Below, piece after piece: positions 7,066 through 15,900 of a stretch of 27,508 nt of DNA. Below the pieces are notes generated by a model. The model made no database searches, was not told the DNA's origin, and was given only the letters and a program-made list of their open reading frames with translations. How positions within the stretch are numbered: position 1 is the first letter of the stretch; the number at the start of each line of letters is the position of its first letter. The position numbers and the translations under genes are program-made. The stretch spans positions 1 through 27,508 of the forward strand of contig JBDRJH010000435.1 in NCBI GenBank assembly GCA_043815125.1, given 5' to 3'. Origin of the DNA: JAUWBF01 sp043815125. GTDB lineage: Bacteria > Verrucomicrobiota > Verrucomicrobiia > Opitutales > Opitutaceae.

Positions 7066-8853
7066 TCAGGCAATGCGGCGGCGGCGCAAGGTGGAGAAGG
7101 CGAGGAGAATCCCGCCCGCGATGAGGGCGAAGCTCGAGGGTTCGGGGATGGCGGTGCCGACGTAGTTGATGACGAGCGAGTCTTCGATGCGGACGAGGTT
7201 GAACTCGCCGGTGAAGGCCTGGCCGAATTCGGAGGTGTCGAGCGTGATGGCGGCGAGCGAGATGCTGGCGACCGAGTCCGAGGTGAGCACGCTCCACGAG
7301 TAGTTGGTGTCGGAGTCGAAGCCCGCACCGAGGCCGGTCAGATGGATCGTCAAGTCGCCGAGTCCGGCGCCGGAGAGGCTGGCAGCGGTGAGGCCGTCGC
7401 CGGCTTGGGCGACGTTGGCGAGATTGTAGGCGAGGGCGGCACCGGTGTTGATGGTGACGTCGCCGACGGAGCCGAGTCCCCCGATGCGCGCGCCGGAGTT
7501 CACGGTCACGGTGGATTCGGCCGCGAGCGAGCCGTCGACGAGGAGCGTGCCGGCCTCGACCACGGTGGCGCCTGAGTAGTCGTTTTCGCCGGCGAGGACG
7601 AGCGTGCCGGCGCCGCTCTTGATGATGCCGACGGCACCAAAGAATTCGCCGTTGAATTGGGTGCGGTTGTGGACCTGGAACTTGCGGGAGGACGCGCCGA
7701 GGTCGATCGCGCCGGTGTTCGTGAAGGTGAGGTTGCCGGTGCCGCCGCTGGTCGCGCCGAACGCGAAGGTGGTGCCGCCGTTGCCGCCCAGAATGAGTTG
7801 GTTGGCGAGGGTGCGGGTGGTGGCGTCGGTGCTGCGGACGGTGACGAGCTGGTCGTTGATGGAGAGGTTGAGCGCGCCGGTGCCGAGCGCCTGATCGTGG
7901 CCGATGGCGAGGGTGGCGCGGTTGATGGTGGTGACGCCGGAGTAACCGGTGTTGTTGCCCGAGAGCGTGAGCACGCCGCGACCGGTGTTGGTGATGTCGC
8001 CGCTGCCGGTGATGTTGCCGCTGATGGTGATGTCGCCGCCGGAGCTGCCGCCGGGAGTGAGGGAGAGGTTGTGCGCGCCCAGATCGAGGTCGCCGGAGAC
8101 GGTGAGCAAGTTGCCGGCGCGGTTGGCGACGGTCATGGCGGCGGATCCGGAGAGGGCGATGTCGCCGGTCCAGGTGAAGACGCCGCGGTCCGAGGCCGCG
8201 AGGGTGCCGCCGAGGGTGAGATTGTTGCCGACGGAGAAGGTGTTGCTGGTGCCGTCGCCGAGTTGGAGCATCGCGCCGGAGGCCACGGTCACGGAGCCGG
8301 CGCCGAGCGCCTGCGACTGCATGGCGACGACGGTGCCGGCGTCCACGGAGAATCCGCCGGAGAAGGTGTTGGCGGCGCTGAGCACGAGCGTGCCGGCGCC
8401 GTTTTTGTCGAGGCCGTCGGTGCCGGCTATGACGGCGGTGATGGCGGCGGTCTTGGCGGTGCCCAGGGTGTTGACGGTGATCGTCGGCGTGCCGGCGGCG
8501 ACGTCGAAGGTGAGGATGTTGGCGGGGGTGCCGTTGTTGGCGATGGTCCAGCCGGCGGCGGTGGCAGTGGAGGTGTCGCCGAAGACGAGGTTGCCGATGG
8601 TGCGGGCCGAATCGAGGTTCACCGTGCGGTCGGCGGTGATGTCGAGGGCGTCGAAGCGCGCGGTCGAGCCGGTGCCGTCGGCCGCGGTGTCGTCAAGCCA
8701 GTTGGCGGGAGCGGACCAGAGGCCGTTGGTGTTCACGTTCCACGTGCCGTCGGCGGCGTGGGCGGTGGAGAGCAGAAGCGCGGCGGAGAGGCTGACCGCA
8801 AGCGCGCATGAAAAGGTCGGACGAATGATGGGGTGGGTGGGGTAGTGTTTCAT
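7066..8853 (-). CDS. Autotransporter-associated beta-strand repeat protein with PEP-CTERM tail
   Basis: A 595-residue exported protein. Residues 1-33 are a signal peptide (LAVSLSAALLLSTAHAADG). Next comes a Trp-containing opening (GTWNVNTNGLWSAPANWLDD), common in Verrucomicrobiota and Planctomycetes surface proteins. At least three autotransporter-associated repeats follow: GAGTLVLSAANTFSGGFSVD, GVLTLSGNNTGYSGVTTINR and GAGTLVLAGENDYSGATVVE. The end is a PEP-CTERM signal, IPEPSSFALIAGGILLAF then RRRR. It probably forms a surface beta-solenoid. The upstream region carries the 44-bp block (8884-8927) that also occurs upstream of the GH16 gene, so joint control by the adjacent GH1-AraC protein is likely. 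The very long antisense frames across this gene are composition artefacts. Confidence 0.85.
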   Translation of the reverse strand: MKHYPTHPIIRPTFSCALAVSLSAALLLSTAHAADGTWNVNTNGLWSAPANWLDDTAADGTGSTARFDALDITADRTVNLDSARTIGNLVFGDTSTATAAGWTIANNGTPANILTFDVAAGTPTITVNTLGTAKTAAITAVIAGTDGLDKNGAGTLVLSAANTFSGGFSVDAGTVVAMQSQALGAGSVTVASGAMLQLGDGTSNTFSVGNNLTLGGTLAASDRGVFTWTGDIALSGSAAMTVANRAGNLLTVSGDLDLGAHNLSLTPGGSSGGDITISGNITGSGDITNTGRGVLTLSGNNTGYSGVTTINRATLAIGHDQALGTGALNLSINDQLVTVRSTDATTRTLANQLILGGNGGTTFAFGATSGGTGNLTFTNTGAIDLGASSRKFQVHNRTQFNGEFFGAVGIIKSGAGTLVLAGENDYSGATVVEAGTLLVDGSLAAESTVTVNSGARIGGLGSVGDVTINTGAALAYNLANVAQAGDGLTAASLSGAGLGDLTIHLTGLGAGFDSDTNYSWSVLTSDSVASISLAAITLDTSEFGQAFTGEFNLVRIEDSLVINYVGTAIPEPSSFALIAGGILLAFSTLRRRRIA

Positions 8854-8883
8854 GGAGCCACCAGACTACCGGCGTGGCTGGCG

Positions 8884-8927
8884 GAAGCGTTAGGGAAACG
8901 CCGATTGGAAATATGTCTGTCGCAGAC
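8884..8927 (-). promoter_or_regulatory. Shared 44-bp block, copy B (candidate GH1-AraC operator)
   Basis: Read on the minus strand, this block matches positions 10857-10900 of the plus strand. A 27-bp core matches at 23 positions (including AGACATATT and CAATCGG); then come 6 unlike bases, CCTAAC (6/6), 2 unlike bases and TTC (3/3). The core starts with the perfect inverted repeat GTCTG-CGA-CAGAC (8915-8927). The block ends 30 bp before the start codon of the beta-strand-repeat gene and directly follows the GH1-AraC gene. Confidence 0.65.
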
Positions 8928-8974
8928 TGGCGATAATGACCGCCGGCGCGGGAGGTCGGGAGTGTGTCGCGCGA

Positions 8975-10738
8975 TCAGGTCGTGCGTTGGAGCGGACCCT
9001 GCATCGGTATGGTGAGCAGGTGGTTTTCGCCGCCGGTGGCGCGGTGTGCTCGTTGGAATTGTCCGGGCGTCTGTCCGGTCACGCGGTGAAACACCTTGGT
9101 GAAATGCACGCGGTCGGCGAACCCAGACCGGTCGGCTACGTCGTCGATGTTGGCGCCGGGCTCTTTCAGCAGTTCGCTCGCGTGGCCGATGCGGATGCGA
9201 CGGATGTAGGAGCTCAGGTCCACGCCCATGTGCTGTTTGAATTTGCGGCCGAGAAAGTCCGGGTGGCAGTGCAGGTGGGCGGCGATTTCCTTCACGTTGA
9301 AGGATTCCTCCATGTGTTTGGTCACGTAGCGCAGGGCCGCGCTCACGATGTAGGGTGGAGGCGGGCTGCCGGCGGGCGCGTATTTTTCGAGTTCGCCGCC
9401 GTTGGAGACGATAACGTCGCGATACCACAAGGCGGAATCCTTCAGCGTGCGCCGCTGTGACTCGTAATCGACATGGATCAGCCCGAAGCGTTGCTGATAG
9501 CCCTCCTGCCACGAGAAGCTGTCCATCAGCGACCAGGCGAAGTAGCCGCGGATGTCGATGCCCTCGGCGAGTGCGCGGCGAAGTTGCAACAGGTGGTTGA
9601 TCATGAACTCGATCCGCCCCGGATCGCGCACCCGGCCGTCGTGCCCGACGACGTCGCAGTTGGACATGCCGTTTTTCGTGACGACGATGGGCAGGCGGTA
9701 GTGCTCGGACATAAACTTGGCTCCCCAATAGAGCGCCTCCGGGGTCTGGCTCCAGCGGCTGAGCGTGCGCGGGTGCCCCGGTGGCAACGGCACGTGCATG
9801 GGCGCGCCTCCCGGGCCGGCCTTGACCGCCTCGCCCTGGAAAAGATTGCAGCCGTAGAAATCGATCGGCTGCCGGATGGTTTTGAAGTCTGCCTTGGTCG
9901 CCTTCGGCACGGCGGCCCCGTAGGCGCGCAAGCCTGATTCGGGATACCGGCCAAAAACCACCGGGTCGCTCCACCAGCAGTTGTTCCACGCGCTGTCGGC
10001 CCACACGGATTTGGTGGCAAGGCGCGCCGCGTTGATGTCCTCGGTGGTCGGGGTTGCCGGGTAATAAAACGAGCCCGACGGCGTCCAGCCCACCGTGGGC
10101 GGTCGTTTCGCACGCTCGCGAATCACCTCGACCGCACGGCCGTGGGCCAGCAGCGCATGATGGCCGGCTTGCAAGACGTCGGACAGTTCGAGTCTGAGGC
10201 CGGGGGCGTGTTCGCCGCGCGCATGACCGACCCCGATGAAGCATTGCGGCTCGTTGAGCGTGACCCAGTGCGACACGCGGTCCGACAGCCGGTCCACCAC
10301 GACGGCGGTGTATTCGGAAAACCACGACGGACTCTCGGGGTTCAGCCACCCGCCGCGCACAAAAAGCTCGGAAGGAAAATCCCAGTGAAACAGGGTGATC
10401 CACGGCTCGATGCCGGCCGCGAGCAACTCGTCAACGAGGCGGTCGTAAAATCCGAGCCCGGCCTTGTTGACCGCGCCCGTGCCGTTCGGAATCACGCGCG
10501 GCCATGAGACGGAAAACCGGTAGGCGTTGAGCCCGATCTGGGCCATCAGCGCGACGTCCGTTTTGTAGCGGTGGTAATGATCGCAGGCGACCCGTCCGCA
10601 TGAACCGTCGATGATGTCGCCTTTCCTCCGGGTAAACGTGTCCCACACCGAAGGGCCCTTGCCGTCCGCGTCCCAGGCCCCCTCGATTTGGTAGGCCGAG
10701 GTCATTGCGCCCCAATGGAATTTTTCCGGAAAGCTCAT
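8975..10738 (-). CDS. GH1 pseudo-glycosidase fused to an AraC-family DNA-binding domain (putative sugar-sensing regulator)
   Basis: A 587-residue protein. Residues 1 to about 445 are a complete GH1 beta-glycosidase domain: FHWGAMTSAYQIEGA (Gln17), YRFSVSWPRVIPNG, TLFHWDFP, TLNEP with acid/base Glu163, and GYFAWSLMDSFSW. A proline-rich linker follows, then at about 466-575 an AraC-type double helix-turn-helix (FNVKEIAAHLHCHPDFLGRK; IDDVADRSGFADRVHFTKVF). The nucleophile motif TENG is TKNG: Lys355, codon AAA at 9674-9676. NYY is NLF (298-300), and Glu of FEW is Ser409. Hydrolysis is therefore unlikely and sugar binding likely: a one-component transcription factor with an enzyme-derived sensor. 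Start: ATG 10738 opens directly into the GH1 N-terminus; the open frame further upstream overlaps the promoter block. It is divergent from the GH16 gene. No signal peptide, so cytoplasmic. Confidence 0.9.
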   Translation of the reverse strand: MSFPEKFHWGAMTSAYQIEGAWDADGKGPSVWDTFTRRKGDIIDGSCGRVACDHYHRYKTDVALMAQIGLNAYRFSVSWPRVIPNGTGAVNKAGLGFYDRLVDELLAAGIEPWITLFHWDFPSELFVRGGWLNPESPSWFSEYTAVVVDRLSDRVSHWVTLNEPQCFIGVGHARGEHAPGLRLELSDVLQAGHHALLAHGRAVEVIRERAKRPPTVGWTPSGSFYYPATPTTEDINAARLATKSVWADSAWNNCWWSDPVVFGRYPESGLRAYGAAVPKATKADFKTIRQPIDFYGCNLFQGEAVKAGPGGAPMHVPLPPGHPRTLSRWSQTPEALYWGAKFMSEHYRLPIVVTKNGMSNCDVVGHDGRVRDPGRIEFMINHLLQLRRALAEGIDIRGYFAWSLMDSFSWQEGYQQRFGLIHVDYESQRRTLKDSALWYRDVIVSNGGELEKYAPAGSPPPPYIVSAALRYVTKHMEESFNVKEIAAHLHCHPDFLGRKFKQHMGVDLSSYIRRIRIGHASELLKEPGANIDDVADRSGFADRVHFTKVFHRVTGQTPGQFQRAHRATGGENHLLTIPMQGPLQRTT

Positions 10739-10856
10739 GGCGTGTATGGGAGTAGGTAGCCGGCGGGTGAGCTGATCTCCTTTGGTTTTTGTCAATTGCA
10801 GATTCAGGCCGGAGTCAACGATCCCTTGGCTGAAGGGCGTTTGGGCGGTTAAAATC

Positions 10857-10900
10857 GTCTGGGATAGACATATTATCAATCGGAAGACTCCTAACTATTC
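10857..10900 (+). promoter_or_regulatory. Shared 44-bp block, copy A (candidate GH1-AraC operator upstream of the GH16 gene)
   Basis: Copy A of the block also found on the minus strand at 8884-8927. It starts with GTCT-GGGAT-AGAC, continues through AGACATATT and CAATCGG (ending at 10883), then CCTAAC at 10890-10895 and TTC at 10898-10900. Spacers between blocks are equal in length but unlike in sequence. The block lies in the 255-bp region between the divergent GH1-AraC gene (10738) and GH16 gene (10994), 93 bp before the GH16 start, and has the same orientation relative to GH16 as copy B has to its gene. Confidence 0.65.
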
Positions 10901-10993
10901 AATGGATCGGGCGTGTTAACTTGCTTACGTCGTCGGAACCCCACCTGGCGGTCCCGGCTGTTCCCCGCCTCCCATCCCCCGCTGATTACATCT

Positions 10994-12970
10994 ATGAGCA
11001 AGCCCCCCTGTTTCACATATCGTCATCTCGTGCTCGCCGGTTTTCTGGCCTGCGCGTCGTTTTCCTTCGGCCACGCCGCCGCACCATCAGCTTCGTCCTC
11101 CCTGCTGTCGCCGGTCGCCGACGTCGCGGTATTCGCGACGACGGGTGGCACGCGCATCGCGTCTGTCCAGAGTGGCGGCGCGCCAGGGCTCATCGCCACG
11201 TTTCCGGCCATGAAGGGCTATCCGTCCTTCGATTTTGTCGAGCCCTCCGGCAACGCGCTCTGGAATCTCTCCGCGTTTGCCGGAGTGAAGGTCGAGGTCA
11301 CCAACACCGGAACCGAGTCCGTCGTCTTCGCCCTGCGCGTGGACAACGCCGGCAGTTGGAAGGACAAGCCTTGGAACGTGGAGCAAGCCCGCATCGCGCC
11401 CGGCGAAACCCGTGCTTTGCGAGTCGTCTTTGGCCGCGCTGCCAACGGAAAACCCGCCTACGCCCTCGATCCTGCGCGCATCACCGTCGTGAAGCTTTTT
11501 GTGATCAACCCGACCGCGGGCGCCGAGCTGCGTGTCAACAAACTCGCGGGTTTCGGCACGCCGGACTCGGTGCCGCCGGCCGTTGAGGCAAAGAGCGCGG
11601 CTCCCGTCACGAACCGCGCCGCCGCCGCCGGATCCGACGCGACCTTTTCTCCCGCGATCAGCGGTGAACTGCTCGATCTCTCCCGCCCCGACGCGCTCGC
11701 CGGCGCCGACTTCGCCGAGGCCTCGGCCGTGATCGAGGACGGCCGGATCAAAGCCACTTTCAACGCCGGTTCGACTTATCCAAGCCTGCGGTTTCCGGCC
11801 CCGGAGGGCGGCTGGAATCTCTCGGCCTTCGGCGGCATCGAGTTGACCGTCACCAACCCCGGCGCCGCTCGCGTCGTCGTGCATCTCCGCGCCGACAATC
11901 CCGGCAGTTGGAAAGACGAGCCCTGGAACACCGAGAAGCTCGGCATCGCGCCCGGCGAGACCAAGACGATCCGGCTCACCTTCGGTAAACAAAACGGCGC
12001 GCCCGCCTTCCCGCTGAACCCCGCGCGCATCTCCGCCATCCAGGTCTTTCTCTCCAAGCCCGGCGTGAACACCACCCTGCTGCTCTCCGATCTCAAGGCG
12101 GCCGGCAGTCCCGCCGCCGTCGCCGATTCCGCCGCGCTCACGAAAGCCGAAGACCGCGACATCCCGGTCATCCCGCCCGCCTGGCTTGGTTCGCGTCCTC
12201 CGATCACGGGCGACTGGGTGCGCACCCTGGACGAGAATTTCGACGGGGATCGTCTCGATGAAAGCCGTTGGTCCACCCGCATGACCTGGGGAGGCCCCAC
12301 CCGCGGACAACTTCAGCGTTACACGCCGGAAAACGTGGTCGTCTCCGGGGGCGTCGCCGCCCTCGTCGCGGAACGTAACCCGGGCCATGAACGAAACGAC
12401 CCCACGCTGCCCACCCGCGACTATACCTCCGGTCTCATCCAGTCCTACGATAAGTGGTCGCAAAAATATGGATACATGGAGGCCCGCGTGAAACTGCCCA
12501 CCGCCCGCGGACTTTGGCCCGCGTTCTGGACCATGCCCGACCGCGGTCGCGACAGCGGCCTCGACATGGGCGTGCGTCGCTCCACCAGCATCCGCCACGG
12601 TCAGGGCATGGAGATCGACATCCTCGAACACCTCGCCGAGTGGGGGCCCGGCCGCAACAATGTCGCGGTCCATTGGGACGGCTACGGTCCCAATCATCAG
12701 TCGTGGGGCACCAGCCACGTTTATTTTGGTCCCACGCCCGACGGCTGGCACAACTTCGGCCTCCTCTGGGAACCCGGAAAACTCACCTGGTTCATCGACG
12801 GGAAAAAAGTCGTCGAGTGGGCCAACCCGCGCGTCGCCGACGTGCCCGCCTACCTCAAACTTAACATCCAGATTGGCGGCTGGGCGACCTCCAACGTTGA
12901 CGACGCCGCGCTGCCCGACCGGATGCTGATCGACTACGTTCGCGCCTGGCAGCTTCGCGAACGCCTCTGA
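10994..12970 (+). CDS. Secreted GH16 endo-beta-glycanase with two tandem N-terminal modules
   Basis: A 658-residue protein. The signal peptide spans roughly residues 1-27 (LVLAGFLACASFSFGHAAA). Two homologous beta-sandwich modules follow, aligned on WNLSAF at Trp90 and Trp274, each with DNxGSWKDxPWN and IAPGET; they resemble the jelly-roll carbohydrate-binding modules of agarases. The catalytic GH16 domain fills about 395-655, with WPAFWTMP and the active-site pattern EIDILE: Glu540, Asp542 and Glu545. That spacing (ExDxxE) is the laminarinase/agarase type, not the lichenase type. Substrate beta-1,3-glucan or a marine galactan; I cannot decide. Start ATG 10994 opens the signal peptide. It is probably the first gene of an operon with the next two, and the best target of the divergent GH1-AraC regulator. 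Confidence 0.9.
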   Translation: MSKPPCFTYRHLVLAGFLACASFSFGHAAAPSASSSLLSPVADVAVFATTGGTRIASVQSGGAPGLIATFPAMKGYPSFDFVEPSGNALWNLSAFAGVKVEVTNTGTESVVFALRVDNAGSWKDKPWNVEQARIAPGETRALRVVFGRAANGKPAYALDPARITVVKLFVINPTAGAELRVNKLAGFGTPDSVPPAVEAKSAAPVTNRAAAAGSDATFSPAISGELLDLSRPDALAGADFAEASAVIEDGRIKATFNAGSTYPSLRFPAPEGGWNLSAFGGIELTVTNPGAARVVVHLRADNPGSWKDEPWNTEKLGIAPGETKTIRLTFGKQNGAPAFPLNPARISAIQVFLSKPGVNTTLLLSDLKAAGSPAAVADSAALTKAEDRDIPVIPPAWLGSRPPITGDWVRTLDENFDGDRLDESRWSTRMTWGGPTRGQLQRYTPENVVVSGGVAALVAERNPGHERNDPTLPTRDYTSGLIQSYDKWSQKYGYMEARVKLPTARGLWPAFWTMPDRGRDSGLDMGVRRSTSIRHGQGMEIDILEHLAEWGPGRNNVAVHWDGYGPNHQSWGTSHVYFGPTPDGWHNFGLLWEPGKLTWFIDGKKVVEWANPRVADVPAYLKLNIQIGGWATSNVDDAALPDRMLIDYVRAWQLRERL

Positions 12971-12995
12971 CCGCCGTCTCCCTTCATCCGACCTC

Positions 12996-15900
12996 ATGCC
13001 CCCGGTCGTTCACTCCGTTTCGTCCGACACCCCGCATCGCGACCGCCGACGCGCCGGCTTCGCCCTGCTCATCACGATCACGCTGGTCGCGTTCCTCGTT
13101 TTGATCCTCGTGTCGATCGCGACGTTGACCCGCGTCGAGACTCAGGTCGCCGCCAACAGCCAACAACTCGCACAAGCCCGCCAGAACGCGTTGCTGGCGC
13201 TCAATGTAGCGCTCGGGGAACTACAAAAGCACGCCGGCCCCGATCAACGCACGACGGCCCGCGCCGACCTGCAAAACGGCTCCGAAGTTCCTCACGCACG
13301 CTGGACCGGCGTTTACGGAAGCGCTGTCCCCGCCGACTACGATCAGCTTCCTTCCGAGGTGCGCACCGGGCTCATCGCCCCCGCCAATCTCGACTCCGCC
13401 ACCGGTTCGCCCGCGCGGCTGCTCACCTGGCTCGTCAGCGGCAACGAAAACGGCGTGTTCGATCCGGCGTCACATGTCGGCGCATCCGGCGAAATCACGC
13501 CTACTGCGTCCACGCTTACGACCGGCCTCAAATTTCAACCCGACATCGCGATGAGCGGACTCTCCTCCGCCGCGACCACCGAGACCGCGCTCACGATCAT
13601 CGATGCCGACGGCGTCGAACATGACGCCGCGTTACTGGTCGGGCCCGGCAGCGTGCGCAGCGCGGTCTCCGCCGGCCACGCGCTCGACTACGTCGCCGCG
13701 CCGCTCGTTACTATCGAGACGCCCGGGAGCACGTTGCCCGGGTTCTCCGCCGGCGACAGCACGCCGCGCGAGATCGGTCGTTACGCGTGGTGGATCGGCG
13801 ACGAAGGCGTGAAGGCGCGCGTCAATCTGCCGCTGGAAACCGATCCGGCGCGCAAGCCCGACGCGTTTGCGCACAGCCGCCGCGCCGCCGTGGAATTGAT
13901 GGACGCCACGTCGCCCGACTTCCCCGCGCCCCCGCTCGACGCCGCGCGCATCGGGGCGGCCTACGATCTGGAACGCTCGGTGGAAAACATCTTATCCGCT
14001 CCGCAACTCACGTTCATCGGCCCGGACGACGACGCGCGGAAGCTGCGCTTTCACGACCTCACCGCGTCGTCGAGCAGCGTCCTTGCCGACACCTACGCCG
14101 GAGGATTGAAACGCGACCTCTCTGCGTTGCTGGACTCCGCGCACGTCGCCCTCGCCACTGATCCCGACGCCGACCTCAAACCGCTGCACGTCTCCGAAGA
14201 CGGCGACCTCTTCGGCATCCCGACCTGGCGACACTTGCGCAGCTTCGCCGACATCACCGTGCCCGTCGACAGCAGCGATCCCGACGCCGGCAAACTCACG
14301 CCGCGCCTGCCGCGCTACAACCGCACCGATGGCACGCCCGACGACGTCGGTGTCGCGCCCGTGCTCACCTACGCCGCGCTCGGTTTTCGTTACGCCGCCG
14401 CCGCCGCGCCCGCAGAAGGCGTGGCGATTAACTTCAACGTCTACCCGCTCGTCGTATTGTGGAATCCCTACAACGCCCGCCTCAAGGGCACGACCTACGA
14501 ATTCGGCATGGGCCACGCCGGTTCGGCCACGCGCGTGCAACTCCAGATGGAAGACCCCGCGCTGCTCGATCCCGATCCCGCCGCCTCGCAGGAAGCGGCC
14601 TGGCTGGTGAAGGAAACCCGCGACCTGCGCTACGCGGGCCTGCAGCTCACCGCCAACCAAAACACCGACCGCCCCGTGCGCTATTTTCGTTTTCTCGTGA
14701 AGTGCCCCGACCTCGAACCGGGCGAAAGCGTCGTGTTCACGTTGCCCGCCAGCACGGCCTACGACCCGGCCGTCGCCACGCTCGAACCCGGCCTCAACCA
14801 AACCACCTTCGCGTCCATGCCCGGCTCCACGTTCGCCGCCGGCGAGAGCACGCGCCGCTTCCGCTTCGTGAGCAGCGCCGACAGGATGAAGACCCACTTC
14901 AACACCGGCGCGAACTCGGGCGCGAATTTCCGCCAGGGCGGCAACAGCGGCCAGACCTACGCCTACCTCGGCGTGCCGCGCACGACCGCGCCCAGCATCA
15001 CTTCGTCTACCCAGTGGTGGACGCCCTCCGAAAACCAGTGGTATCAATCCATCCAACGCGCCGGTCACGACAGCAACACCGTCACCAATCCGCTCCAGGA
15101 CGCCGCGCCGCTGACCGCGCCGACCGGCTTCGACGAGCCCGCGCTGAAGTGGTTTGTGACCACCGTGTTTTCCTCCACCGGCAGCAACCGCACCGCCAAC
15201 AAAGGCACCGTCCCGTGGATACGCTGGATCGCACAGAGCAACATCCGCGCGCCCGTCGCCTTCCGCACCCTGCGCGACCTCAACTACAGCGCCTCCTACA
15301 TCGCGCAAGTCGGCACCGACGCCGCCATGTGGCCCACCTGGTTTAGCACCGACGCCCCCGGCGACCGCGCCTCCGCCGGCCTTGGCCACGATTGGGACAC
15401 GACAACCAACCAACCGGTCAACGCCACCCTGTTCGAGTTCCGCCGCGCCGACCAAGCGCTGTTTTCCGTCGGCGCGCTCCAACACGCCAACCTCTCGCTC
15501 GTCGGCTCCTATCCCGCGTATCCACTCGGCAACGCCATCGCCGATTTCCGTCTGCCCGACCTCGCGCAAATCCACAGCCAGTCGAGCGTCTTCACGACCT
15601 CGCACACCGTCGGCACGCGCCTGCTCACCACCTACTACGACGTCTCCTGGTTGCTCAACCGCTCCCTCTGGGACGCGTATTATTTCTCCACCGTGCCGGC
15701 CACCGGCACCATCCTCGATCCGCTGCCCAACCCGCGTCACGTCCCCCATGACGACACGAAGGACCGGCGCGATCCCGCCGAAGCCGCCGCCGCGCTCATG
15801 CTCGCCGGAGGTTTTAATATCAACTCCACCTCCGAACAAGCGTGGCGCGCGATCCTCGGCGGTATCAACCAACTCGCCTACGATCCCGTCGCCGCCACCG

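Noticed and set aside
7657..8811. 384-residue Gly/Val/Glu-rich plus-strand frame across the beta-strand-repeat gene
   Set aside because: Composition artefact of the repeat gene on the minus strand, which has a signal peptide and PEP-CTERM tail.
7066..8853. DNA-level tandem repeat or CRISPR-like array within the repetitive gene
   Set aside because: The repetition is degenerate and at protein level (beta-strand repeats); there are no identical direct repeats with regular spacers.
9671..9679. Lys355 of the GH1 domain as a simple sequencing error
   Set aside because: It cannot be excluded for one base (GAA to AAA), but changes at NYY and FEW and the AraC fusion all point the same way, so I treat it as real.
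8975..10738. Phospho-beta-glycosidase reading of the GH1 domain because of Ser409 in FSW
   Set aside because: The Lys and Tyr that complete the phosphate pocket are Gln and Phe here, and no phosphotransferase-system genes are nearby.
10739..10879. 47-residue N-terminal extension of the GH1-AraC protein
   Set aside because: It overlaps operator block A and has no GH1 character; the conserved GH1 N-terminus begins at ATG 10738.
11087..12997. 636-residue open frame antisense to the GH16 gene
   Set aside because: The plus strand encodes an intact GH16 enzyme with active-site motif; the antisense frame shows no recognisable domain.
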